From Ganoderma boninense (lineage: Eukaryota; Basidiomycota; Agaricomycetes; Polyporales; Polyporaceae), in NCBI GenBank assembly GCA_002900995.3, contig CM035309.1, forward strand, positions 3,974,389 to 4,038,388: a stretch of DNA of 64,000 nucleotides. The letters are read 5' to 3'. Positions 1 to 10,800 of this stretch are shown here, piece after piece; positions within the stretch are counted from its first letter, which is position 1; the number at the start of each line of letters is the position of its first letter. The notes below the pieces were generated by a model. It saw nothing but the letters and a program-made list of their open reading frames with translations, made no database searches and had not been told where the DNA came from. The translations under genes were made by a program, and so were the position numbers.

Positions 1-490
1 AAATGCTCGCGCGATAAGACGCTCGATGTCTGGAGGAACACTCATTCGCAGTCTTTGGACTCCTTATTTCATCCTGTGCGGGTCCGCTGTATTCGTAGAA
101 GTATAGCTCGTGGAGCTGCTGTAGAGTTACGCAACTGCTTTGTAGCCACTAGACTTTGCCTGTGCGCATGCACTGTTGTAATATTACTTGTACTACAGTA
201 CCGGTGTCATGCACCGCGGCGGACGTTAGTTGCAGTGGCTCTTGCGAGTACCTTACCCCCGTATGCCGCTAGAAAAACACTTGCGCCGGTGCGGTGGTAG
301 TTATAGCCTCGGCTGTGGCACGCGCACTCCGATCAAGATCGACCTTCACGGCACGAAACCGTTCCATGACAGTAAAATAGTCCATTGGATCGCATCGCAA
401 GACTCGGAAAACTATATATACAATTGGTACATATTGCCGCTATTCATACACTGACCCCCAATAACTAGCACCTTCTGGCAGCCGAGTCGA
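1..490. other. no gene recognised
   Basis: I see no convincing coding exon here. The open frames are short, lack recognisable motifs and have no matching frame elsewhere in the window. The homology with the block right of the first gap begins just after this stretch. Confidence 0.5.
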
Positions 491-496
491 ACTCAG

Positions 497-1360
497 ATAT
501 AACCCCGGATCTCAACCTCCGGGAAGTAAGCCCAGGTTTGGGCCGAATCCGACCACGCCCTGCGGATACTCACGATGTAAAGCGAGTCGAGGTAGCTGTG
601 CGAGACGCCGCGAGCCCCCTTCCACAGCCCCCAGAACTGCGCATCGGCACTCTGAGCTGCCGCTAGCCTGTCAACCACCTCCAGGCCCTCCCCCTGCATT
701 GATCAACACCCCATCAGCTCGTGTCAGGAGATGTGCCGCGTAGGAGAAACTCACCAGGACTCGCACGTACCACACCGCCTGGCACGCGAGGATGTCCGCG
801 AGGACGTCGTGCAGGACTCTGTACCGGGTCCGCGCGGTCACGCTCCTCGGGAGTTCATAATGGGGGCACCCAGGGAACTACCATGCGCAACGCACACCAT
901 ATGTAAGCCGACAATCCGCGAGCAGAGCATAGAGCGCAACGGAAACACGTACGCAGGCGGGCAGCGCCAGCGGGGGCGCGCCGCTCGAGGGCATCAGGTC
1001 GGCACGCAGGGTGTGGAGCCCGTGGATGTGCTCGGAGATGGACCCGTTGAGCTTCATGCGCGTGAACGCCGCCCAGAGCACGGGGTTGCACAGCACGTCC
1101 TGGTCTCTCTGCCCTGGGCGGGGCAGGCATGTCGCCTTGAAGGACTCGAGATCGACGACCTCGCTGACCCGCAGGCCCGTTTCGCCGGGGCGCGGGCTGA
1201 CGATGTCGATCCTGAAGTCAGCGTCTAGTTTCGTCTTGTGGGTGGGGAGGGGGACGCGGAAGGCTGTTGGATGCGTTGGTAAGAATGGGTGCTGCTACCG
1301 GGAGCGAGAGAGGCCCGAGAGCAGGTACTTACTGGAGTAAGTGCGTGAGCCGGGCATGAT
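497..1360 (-). CDS. hypothetical multi-exon protein (gene U, copy A)
   Basis: I do not recognise this protein. On the minus strand several in-frame blocks are joined by plausible GT-AG introns. A start region near 1360 encodes Met-Pro-Gly-Ser-Arg-Thr-Tyr. A middle exon (about 1230-900) encodes an acidic stretch starting near LDADFRIDIV. A later block near 830-760 includes the residues DVLADILACQAVWYV. A final block (about 680-590) includes ADAQFWGLWKG. A GTGAGT donor at about 755 and a CAG acceptor at about 685 separate the last two. The same blocks recur at 7073-7815, damaged by indels, so this is a real duplicated unit. Its start exon lies inside the block that is repeated at 15.7 kb, where a retrotransposon now separates it from the rest of the gene. 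Exon joins are approximate and no domain can be named. Confidence 0.4.
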
Positions 1361-1499
1361 GGTTGGGCGCGGTGTCGGAAAGGTAGGAGCAAAAGGCGTG
1401 TGATGCGAGGGGAGGCGAATGGAAGTGAGAGGCGAAAGATGCAAGTCGAGGAGGACGATGTGGAATCCCCGTCGTCCCACCCTGTTTTATACGCTTCGT

Positions 1500-2630
1500 T
1501 CTTCGCCGACCACAAGTGAAGATGGGCCGGCATGTGAGAGGCGACTTTTGCTTAAGCGTTCGACGGAGGGCATTGAGCATTGGACGTCGGTGCATACCCG
1601 ACGCCGGCTTGGGTTCTCGAACCAAATCTCATTGACTGGGTGTTGTCCTGTCACGGCAAAGGTCAGGTCGACTGCGGGAAGAGAGGCGTACCAAAGAAAT
1701 GGCTTTATCCTGGAGACAGGCCCTTCAACTTGAGTTTATAGTTATGCGAACTGCGTGACAATGACTTGGGATGGAGAAACGGTAGTCAAGTGCTTTGTGC
1801 ATTGGCCGGCGCGCCCGGTCGCGGTCTAGTTGTAATATTGTCCGGAGCCACTGGCACTTTTAGCAGGGGTCATTCAGGAGATTTGTGATTCGTGCAGAAG
1901 CCTCGCGTTTTGATGGATATTTCAGATTCAGGAAAGGTGCGTCGGTCGATACCATCCTGAGGAACGACGTCAAGTGCCAAGAGGGCTCGCGAACTTGAAG
2001 TTTGCCAATTCGAATTCGACCTACTTACCGGTCAAAAGTGGTATCAAACACAATTAAGGCATTGTTGTGGTCAATACGGTATACATATGATAATTTATTG
2101 TCAAGGGAAAGGATGAGGAAGGAGAAGAGGTTGGTGGTGGGAGGTCGACGCCGCGACAAGGCTGACTCCTCGCCTAACAGTGCCAACAAGGACAAACAAC
2201 AGCCAGGCCGGCGACAGGCGCGCGTCATGTTTACTCACTCAGCTGTTTAGACACTCCGTATTCCACCGTGCATAGCCGCACGACTGACTTTTTGTCACCA
2301 CATATCTGGGAATATCACGTTTCCCTCGTGGCCAATATACGTTAAGGGAAAAACACCTATTGGAAGTTCGCTACCATCCTGTTCATCATGTCGGATGACG
2401 ACATACTGTGAAACAATGAAAGCACTCTCTCCTCACTACGGCCGACATCCCAAAGATAAATTTCAAACTAGTCTAGTCCAATTACTACGCCGGTCCTGGA
2501 GAGCTAATATCGCGTTGCGCCGCAACTTCAAACCCCACAGCCACAGTATACCATCATTCCGGCGGCATGGACCCAATGCTCGGAATGCCGCTCTCCCCGC
2601 TAAGGAAAAGCCTCCGCCCCTGACTAGTGA
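1500..2630. other. no gene recognised between gene U start and the TVP38-like gene
   Basis: This stretch is conserved in copy B (about 15.9-17.06 kb). I see no frame with a domain or with splice-consistent exons. It probably holds the upstream region of gene U and the 3' flank of the TVP38-like gene. Confidence 0.5.
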
Positions 2631-4610
2631 CTAGTGATCCCCATGCGCCGTGGCCGTGCTAGCTACGGTATCCCTCGAGCTCCCGAACGGGTTCGCCGAA
2701 TCCCGATCCACATACAGGCTCGGGTGGGCCTTCGAATCCGACTCGGCGCAATACGCGGAGCCACCACCACGACCACCGCCACTCCGACGCTGGAGGGAGG
2801 TTAGGCTGACCGCTTCGACCCCGGCCGCGCGCTCCGAGTCGCTGAGGGCATTAGGGAGGTCACCGTCCGAGCTAGAGCTCGAGTTCGAGTCTACGGTGTA
2901 TCCAGCGGCAACGAGCATTTTCGTCTGCCTGTCAACGGGCATGTCGGTCGGCGGTGTGAGGGTGCAGGGAGGGCAGGGGCGGGTCCGATGTTCCGAACAG
3001 GACGCGACGCCATGACGGGGCATGGAGGGGGCCGAAGCGCGAGGTCAGCAACACGCACGCATGGACAAATGGGGAGGAGAAGACGGGGGACGCACCGGGC
3101 CTTCCTGCGGCGGGACACGACGCTCGCCTTGACCGCGTCCATCTTGCGGTAGATGTAGCGCATGGCGAGGTGCGTGACGAGCACCGTGAGCAGGATCACG
3201 GCGATCTTGATGATCCTCCCCTTCGTCGCGGTGGCTGTCAGAGTCAGTCGAAATGCGCGGCCCGTGAGCACGATGCTGTTGCGAGGCACTGGCAGAGCGG
3301 TGAGGCTCACCCGGGTCCGCTTCCGACGCGCCGATGTACACCACCGCGAGCTGCTTCGGGAGCCCGAGGATCGCCGCGCCGAGGAACGTCCACAGGCCCA
3401 TCCCGAGCGTCGAGAAGATCGCCGTCAGCACTGTAATGTCGCGTCGCACCTCGTCAGCATCCTCAAGGGTAGAGGGAAATAGAAGAAGAGAGTGGGACGC
3501 ACCGTGTCCTGGGATCGCGCCGAGGCGCATCACGACGGGGATCATGAAGCCGCCGTCGCGCACGACCTGCGCGAGGACCGCGTACTTGAGGTTCGCCTCC
3601 TCCGTCCGCTGCCCGCGCGCCTTGCACCAGTACTTGAACACACTTCATGAAGGCAGAGGTTCAAGTTCGTTCATGGCGATGACCGATTTCGCAAGGTGAG
3701 GCCACCAGACGGGAGAGGACGGGAGAGGGATGTACGTACAAGAAGTTGATGAGCTCGCCGACGATCGTCCCCGCCGCGACGATGCCGAAGCCGATCCCGA
3801 TACCCCACACGTCTCCGCAGAGCACGGCGACGATTTCGTGCCCGAAGAGCTACATAAGACATACGACGCATTCCAGAGCGCGGATCAGCGGACTACGTCC
3901 TCCCGTGAGACTTCGATCTTGCACCACAGCTCACCGGAGGGAAGGACAGCACGATCATGATAGCGATGGGGATGACCCACCCACCAGGGGTGCTGGAGGA
4001 GGATACGATGGGATGAGTATTAGCGTGAGAGGGCAGTGTGGCATCACCGTGACGACTGGGACTCACTCGTGCATCCAAACCGCGAAGGGGCGCAGCCACT
4101 CCTCGATGTGCGTCTGGAACACGAGGAAGAGAAGCACGGCAACCAGCACCACTCCCACCACCGCGACCGTGACTGCAAAGGAGCCCGAACGCGGGGCGCA
4201 AACGTCCACGTCAATGCCTGTGCCTGTCTTCCACCGGGAACCTGGGACCGTGCGGGACGGGACGTACGGATCTGTCGGGGGTTCCCTCTGAAGTCGAACG
4301 TCCTCCTGAAGTCGCACTCTCGGCTCTTGTGCGTCAGCACGTACTGCTCCGACGGCGTCGGGCTTGGGGTGCGCATCAGCGCCAGCTGGCGCACTTCCAC
4401 CTGCACGCCGTCGTCGCTTCCTCCCTTCGCATTTGGCGAAAATCCGTAACTTTGCACTCGGGGAACGGGGGCGACGATTGGGATGGAGGCACTAGGCGGA
4501 TACTCGGGCCTGGCGGTGACGGTGGAGTATGGATCCGGGGGAGAACTGTGTGCGTGCGCGGTGGTTGAACAGCAGGAAGCAAAACGAGACAATGCCCTGA
4601 CTCACCTCAT
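2631..4610 (-). CDS. TVP38/TMEM64 family (VTT domain) membrane protein, paralogue 1
   Basis: This is a fungal SNARE-associated Golgi / Tvp38-type protein, expected in Golgi-endosomal membranes; its biochemical role is not settled for this family. Nine predicted exons on the minus strand are 4606-4610, 4268-4545, 4067-4172, 3935-3992, 3740-3849, 3503-3642, 3311-3430, 3096-3234 and 2631-2928. They sum to 1254 nt (417 aa) with no frame break. Visible in order are a cytosolic N-tail with RTPSPTPSEQY, a first hydrophobic helix ending FLVFQ, the TPGGW-IPIAIM segment, the VTT core LFGHEIVAVLCGD followed by a GFGIVAAGTI glycine-rich helix, a conserved VRDGGF..PVVMRLGAIPGH loop, a LGLPKQLAVVYIG helix, a last helix ending YIYRKMD, and a Ser-rich tail. 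The start is ATGAG directly before a GTGAG donor. The upstream ATG used by paralogue 5 is absent here. Confidence 0.88.
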
Positions 4611-4735
4611 ACTACGGCTAGTTTGCGCTCACGAACTTGGACTTGAACTTGATCGGGACACGGGGGCTGCGGTAGTGAAAGCAGGAAAGGAGAGACAAAA
4701 TCTGGATGTCAGAATCGAGGTCGGACTGTGGAGAC

Positions 4736-4870
4736 TATATGTATAAACAAATGTCGGAATAACGGCCAACGGGTATGCAAGTGCTTATGCGAATGTGAAC
4801 GAACCCGAGACCTACCCAGCTCGGTCCGAAGCCTCTAGCGCCGGTGCTCCACTTTGTATCCCGCAATTGC
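4736..4870 (-). promoter_or_regulatory. conserved promoter of TVP38-like paralogue 1
   Basis: Read on the minus strand, this region contains a TATA-like TATACATATAG (about 4736-4746), followed toward the gene by a GTCCGACCTCGATTCTG block. Further upstream is the block CCAGCTCGGTCCGAAGCC (about 4816-4833). The same elements in the same order precede paralogues 2 and 5, and they are better preserved than the neighbouring non-coding sequence. Confidence 0.6.
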
Positions 4871-5743
4871 CTGGCAGAAGATGTGATTGTTGCACGTTCG
4901 ATGTGTAAGTAAGTAGTGGAATTGTAGAATGCGTGATGCTGCATATGCCAATGGCTCCGAGGACCCTGGCCGTGACCGACGCTCCAGGATGCAAGGATGG
5001 CCGTGGACCGCAGCCTCGAAAAGTGATAACCACTCCTGCGGGCTTTTAGAGATGCTTGTGCACGCGAGGCCAAGAACTCGAAGGTTCGCAATCATGCTGG
5101 CTGAAGTCCAGTCAGTAGCCTGCCTTGGTTGGATGTATGTAGATGAAACGGCGCACGTTTCAACTGTTTGGCCATTGGGCTGTGAGCATAGAAACAAACG
5201 TACATACAAAGACCCATCGGCTGCCAAAAGCGCGGCAGAACATTCGGGCATGCGCGAGCGTCGCGGACCTCAAGGCTGGGAAGTGTTGTCGGAGGGTTGG
5301 TGGGTCAACATTGATTCCGACGTTGGGCTACTTCAGCGGTCGTCTCGGTCTCTGTAAGGCCGAAAAGGCCGTGCCCGAGACCGATACCGGTTCTCAAGAT
5401 TCACATTTCTAAGCAGAGGTGGTGGACAGGATGAGGAGTTGAGTTATGCGCAGCCAGCCGCGAGGCGGTGAAGATGGATTTGGAAAATGAGTGGCGCACA
5501 GAACGGTCCCGCTTCATCCGGGCCGCCACTGCCGCTGGCGTGTCCACAAGTACTAGTATAAGTTAGTCACCAATGGACGCCGGAGCCTAATTACTTAGTC
5601 CGAGCGTAGTTTCCACCGTCGCAGCTGGCCTCCAAGTGGTCCTCCACAAGCCCAGGAGCCGATTGAACCATGACGAGATACCTAACAGTAAGTAGTATTA
5701 CCTCTTCGGGAGAGGTTTACCGCAGCAGCCCTGGAGTTTGCCG
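4871..5743. other. no gene recognised; copied in copy B
   Basis: This region lies between the divergently transcribed TVP38-like and BTB genes. It is mostly repeated at about 19.3-20.0 kb. Open frames are not supported by motifs. The site where copy B received the Plavaka insertion corresponds to about 5598-5599 here. Confidence 0.5.
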
Positions 5744-6972
5744 ATGGATGCTACAGTTGTTCAGCCACACGGTATAGCAACTTTAACCTTCAAGAACCAG
5801 ATGTACGCTGGCGCTTTTGGAGTTCGTCCTTCCCGGTCGCGTTCCCTGCACACTGCACTACCTACTTACCTCGACATGCAAAAGCAGCCTGGGTCTCCCC
5901 CGTCCGAGTCTGCGGCGTCTGGACTCCATCCTCAGAAAGACCCTGAGCTGTGGTTCGAGGATGGGAACGTGGTTGTTGTAGCGCGGGATAGTGCAGCATT
6001 TTGCGTCCACACTGGTGTCCTCGCCCGCCACTCCGAAGTCTTCCGGAACATGTTTGGCGTCCCTCAGCCTCCCCTTTTGCACCCTCTGACATCGCCGATG
6101 GGAGACCCGTGGTACATGTCTCGGACTCGGCGCATGATTTCAAGCAGCTCCTCCATATGCTGTACGACGGGACCCGGTGCGTCATTGTCGACTTCTGGGG
6201 TAGAGGCAAACCAGTGCTAATGTTAAGTTTGCCTTGACCTTGTCGCGGCGATCCCAGATTCATGCTGCCGGACCAGCCCGTTGCGTTCGATATCCTTGCA
6301 GCTGTTGCGCGGCTCGGACACAAGTATCACGTCGAGTGGGTCCTCGAGGAAGCGAAACGCCGGCTCGGGAGCATCTTCAGGCCGGCATCCTACGAGGAGT
6401 GGTGGAAGCAGGAAGGCCGCTCCAGCCATCTCGTCCACCACATCCCCTCTCCTAGCTGGGTAGAAGCCCTCAACCTCATCCAGCTCCTCGGAGAGACGGA
6501 CATGCTGCCCGTCGCCATCTACCAATGCTGCCAATTCCGGTCCGTGCTTTTCAAGGGCACGCAGCGCGCCGACGGGACGTCGGAGACGCTAGACCTGCCC
6601 ACGTTGGAACAATGCTGCACCGCTCACGTCAGCTTGGTTCAACATCAGTCCAACCTAAACGCCGACATTTTTTGTGCGGGACCGTCGGAGCGGTGCCCAC
6701 GTAAAGCGGAGTGCGGCAGGACGATATTGGAGACTCTTTACCGGGGTCGGGTCTGCACACAGTCCTCGACTTATCTGAGGGGAAGTCCAATGCATGGGGG
6801 CGCCATTCTTCGCTTGATCAGCGAATACGAGGGCAGTGGAAAGATATGCAACCTATGCGCGGATGCCTTGATAGCGCGCGACAGGGACGGGAGGACAGAG
6901 ATTTGGAGGAGCCTTCCAAGCATTACGGGTATCGCAGTAGAAGGTTGGGATCAACTTGTGTCGGTGAGTTCT
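5744..6972 (+). pseudogene. BTB/POZ domain protein, copy A, frameshifted and cut by gap
   Basis: This is the near-identical partner of the intact BTB gene at 28863. Exon 1 encodes DPELWFEDGNVVVVAR and a GVLARHSEVFRNMFGVPQPP core typical of fungal BTB proteins, which act as homotypic interaction modules. At about 6076-6084 copy A has one base fewer than copy B (a run of four T before GCACC, where copy B has TTCCTGCATCC). This throws the rest of exon 1 out of frame. A donor after 6176 and an acceptor before 6258 are conserved. Exon 2 then runs in frame into the N run at 6973, so the 3' end is missing. The break could be real or a base-calling error beside a gap. The true initiator could also be the internal Met at about 5877. 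Confidence 0.75.
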
Positions 6973-7072
6973 NNNNNNNNNNNNNNNNNNNNNNNNNNNN
7001 NNNNNNNNNNNNNNNNNNNNNNNNNNNNNNNNNNNNNNNNNNNNNNNNNNNNNNNNNNNNNNNNNNNNNNNN
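6973..7072. other. assembly gap (100 N)
   Basis: Exactly 100 undetermined bases. The same length at the second gap indicates a placeholder of unknown true size. It sits at the junction between copy A and copy B of the tandem duplication. Confidence 0.98.
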
Positions 7073-7815
7073 TCGGACCTTCAGATAAAACCCCCGGATC
7101 TAAACCCTCCGGAAGTAAGCCCGGGTTTTGGGCCGAACCCACACCCCCTGGGGAACTCAGAGTAAAGCGATCGAGTCTGTGCGAGACGCCGCGGCCCCCT
7201 TCCACAGCCCCAGAATCGTCGGACTCTGAGTCCCGAGCCTGTCGCCACCTCCAGCCCCCCCCCTGCATAAAACCACCCCATCACTCGTGCAGGAGATTCC
7301 GCGTAGGAAAAACTCACCAGGATCGCACTACCACACCCCTGGCAGCGAGGTTTCCCGCGAGGACGTCGTGCGGGACCTGACCGGGTCCGCGGGGTCAGCC
7401 CTCGGAGTTATAATGGGGGCCCGGGGAACTCCCATCCAACGCACACCATATGTAACCGACAACCGCGACAGAGCATAGAGCCAACGGAACACGTACGCGG
7501 GCGGCACCCCAGCGGGGGCCGCCGTCGGGGCATCGGGTCGGCACGCAGGGTGGGGAAACCCGTGGATGTCTGGGAAAATGGACCCTTTGACTCAGCCGTG
7601 AACGCCGCCCAGAAAAGGGGTTCACACACGTCCTGGTTCTCTCCCCTGGGGGGCGGGGGCATTCGTTGAGGTCGAGATCGACGATCGCTGCCCCCGCGGG
7701 CCCGTTTCGCCGGGGGCGGGGCACGATGTCGACCTAAAGTAGCTCTATTTTCGTCTTGGGGGGGGGAGGGGAGCGAAGGGCTGTTGAGCGTTGGTAAGAA
7801 TGGGGGGCTTACCGC
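7073..7815 (-). pseudogene. indel-ridden copy of gene U (start of copy B)
   Basis: This aligns along its whole length with 497-1300 but is peppered with single-base and short deletions and homopolymer length changes. An example is the stretch just right of the gap, where several bases are missing per 50 compared with copy A. No exon of gene U stays open. The start exon of this copy is displaced to about 15.75 kb by the retrotransposon. The error type suggests uncorrected long-read sequence more than natural decay, but both are possible. Confidence 0.65.
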
Positions 7816-10800
7816 AAGTAAAACTGACAATACGAAGTCGGGATGCACTGGACAGCCACCCATCCAACCCTCCAACCTCCCCCTCAACGTTTCGAACCCC
7901 AACAAGGATGAATAAACTTTGTATTTTTCTCCAATGCATCAAAACAAATACACAGTTTTCAACGCGTGAAGAGCGCAATGTTTACTCGAGGAAAAAAGGG
8001 CGGGGGATGGCATCGAGGGTGCGGGTCACAGCGGGGACAATGCAAACACTGGCTGACCCGCGGGAAATTTTTTGACAACCCCGACCGGGGACGTTTTTAA
8101 AACCAATGCGTTTATTCCCACATTCCGACTTGAGAGGCCCCGGCCCCAGAGAGTGCGGGAGGGGGACGGGGGCCGGGATTGGAGGGACATGGGGACGCAA
8201 CATACCTACCCGATTCCCCCCTGCCCTTTCCCCATCTCTACCACCTGAACCCCCGGTCCATCCCCCGGCCCTACAGCTGCCTAGCCTCATTATTTATATT
8301 TCAACGCATTGTTGGGGGAGTTGTACGACGTCTGTTGGGGGGAGATCGGTGCCCCCTCGGGTAGCATTCAAGAAAGGTCCGTGGTCAACCCGCATAAAGG
8401 GTGAGTACAGCAGATAAATCCATTTGATAGAAGCCGTATGCAGGCCAACAGATGAAACTTGAAGGGAGAGCGAAGGGGAGTAGGGAGAAAGCAGTGGCCT
8501 GGCAGTGGCGCTGGTCCGATGAGGTTTAAAGCGCCCGATCTTCTGAGAACTGAAAAACTGATGATGGAAACCGACTACGCTATGACCAAATAGCTCAGGT
8601 AAGCTAGGAGAATAGGTACCTCGCCGGCCCCAATAGCGATCGTGAAGGAAAGCAATGCGCTTGAGACGAAGTAAGAGCATTATTTGTAGAGTGTGCAAGT
8701 GAGGTGGAAGAATAAACGGGGAGCGTAAGGCTGAGGGGGGGAAGGAGAGAGTATACGTTTGTTAATGAACCCATATGCGAGCTGCTAACCGAATGGAGCA
8801 CAATGCAAACGCCGCTATGCGGAGAGAGGAGACGCCTGCCGTGGAAAGTTCTGCCGGCTTGTGTGGCCGCAATGGCAGGTAGGGGATGTACCGTGCCATA
8901 GAGAGTAGCTGATGATAGGGGTTGCGGCCAGACTTTGAGTGTTCGTCAAGAAGAGGCTGCGCGCGATGTGTAGGGAATACTCCATGTGGAGTTGGCCGGT
9001 TTTTAGCTGCTTGTAGCAGCAAGGACGTATCGCGAACAACGGCTGTCAAGGAGCCTCGTCTCGGACGGTGCAAACGGGGGCATTCCACGAAGAGTGATGT
9101 GGTCGTCTCGAGGATGTTTTGCAGCCGAAATGGCATGCAGGAGTGATCTCCAAAGCGACGGTATCGTGTGATGCATCATCCAGTTGGTAGGAAGCGGCAT
9201 AGAGTTGTACAAGCGCAGAGTAAGCGGAGGACGCACGAGTATAGGGGTGTGGCAGATGCGGGAGGTGGGTGTTTCATAGAGGGAACGAAAACATGAATAG
9301 AGTTTGGGCGGGCAGAGGATCGGTATGACGGGCCGCGTGATGAGATCGCCCGAAGAACGGAAGGATTGATGACGGGGAAGGCGGTAACGGGGAGAGGGGA
9401 ACGTGGTCGGAGACAAATGCGGGAAGTAGAAGGTTAGGTAATTGGGAGGAGAGGCAAGCGGATTTTAGAGGAATGTTGAGGACGAGCAAGGTGGTCGACA
9501 TCGTATTTGCGGAGGGCAGGAGGAGTGTCGTCGAAGTATTGCTGGCGTAAGGTGGGAAACCGGAGGATTTGGAGTGCGACGAAAGGATGTCGGGAGCATA
9601 GATACAGGGATTAGGCGGGATTGAGGGGTGAGACGAAGAGGAAGGCGGAGGAAGGGGTGCGCTTCTAGGAAGCGGACGGAGTTGAGGTGGTCGGTGTAGA
9701 GAAGGGGCCGTGCTGGAGAATCGATGACGGGGTGATAGAGATGTAGGAGGGCAGCGACAACGAGGCCGAATACTTCTCCATGGAGAATTGAGGTCAAGGC
9801 ATCGGAGGGGGATATAGCGAGGACCACCGCGGATTGGGGAGTGGCAGCTGCGAAGGTGACGTGGTGATGGGGAGAACTGATTGCGGATGCATCAGTTGCT
9901 AGGGTGTTCTGTTGCAGATGTCCTGGGTGGGGGGATAACTTGGCAGCGGCGAGGATCGCGGTTTCTGCTATTTGTTGTCGGAGGATTGGAGGGAGGGCCA
10001 GTTGCCAGCGGTTATCGGAGACTTGAACGCGAGTGGTGTACTCACCACCAGAACTCCCAGTTTCATCTCGCCCTTCACGAGTGGCTGGTGGGCCACCAGA
10101 ACTTCCCGGACCCTCTACAAATCCCGCAGCGGAGGCCATAAGTAATGGGAGAGTGAGGGTGCACAGCCAGTCGCTGAGGGTGCGCCAGTCGTGTCGTGCC
10201 GAATAGGGCTGAAGAGTGTCAGCGACGTTCGGGGAGGGATGAAGACGAGGGGGGGAAAGAGACGGCTGAGACCATGTAGCAAGTTGAGAGAGGTGGGTGA
10301 TGTGGGCGCGTTCGAAGTTGGTAATAGTGAGGGAGGAGGGGGTGCCGGGAGTGTTTGGCAGGAGGTGAATGAGGTGTCGCAAAGCGACGTCGCCGGTGAA
10401 GAAATAGGATTGGTCGGAGTGTCGGATGGAGAGTTGGAAGTGCCGGAGGACGTCAAGCGCTATAATCCAGGCCGTGGGAAGGACGCGAAAGGACCTGTTG
10501 AATGACCGCGTTGTAGCACCTTCGAGGGGGCTACGGCAGTGGTTGAGTAAGCAAGTCCAGTCGGCGAGCGTGATGCGTGCCATGATCTGAAAGGTAGAAA
10601 CATGATGGTTGAGGTCGCGCACAAGTCCTGAGACTGCAGCGACGTCGTTAAGATGAGAAACAGATGGAAGATCAAACCCGAGGTGTGATAATGGCAAGTA
10701 CAACAGGGTGGAGTTGAAGTGAAAGGGGAAGCGGAAATATTCGTGAATGCGGGTAGCCAGTAGGCGGTCGAGGTTGGCCGCATGGGCACGGGTGACAGGT

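Larger units (their letters stand above)
497..6972. repeat. copy A of a tandem segmental duplication
   Basis: Three contiguous blocks recur downstream in the same order and orientation: about 497-1300 at 7073-7815, about 1303-5599 at 15692-20001, and about 5598-6972 at 28715-30112. The second and third blocks are near-identical by eye, with scattered substitutions and small indels. The copy ends at the first N run. It carries gene U, a TVP38-like gene and a BTB gene, and is not interrupted by the elements found in copy B. Confidence 0.9.
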
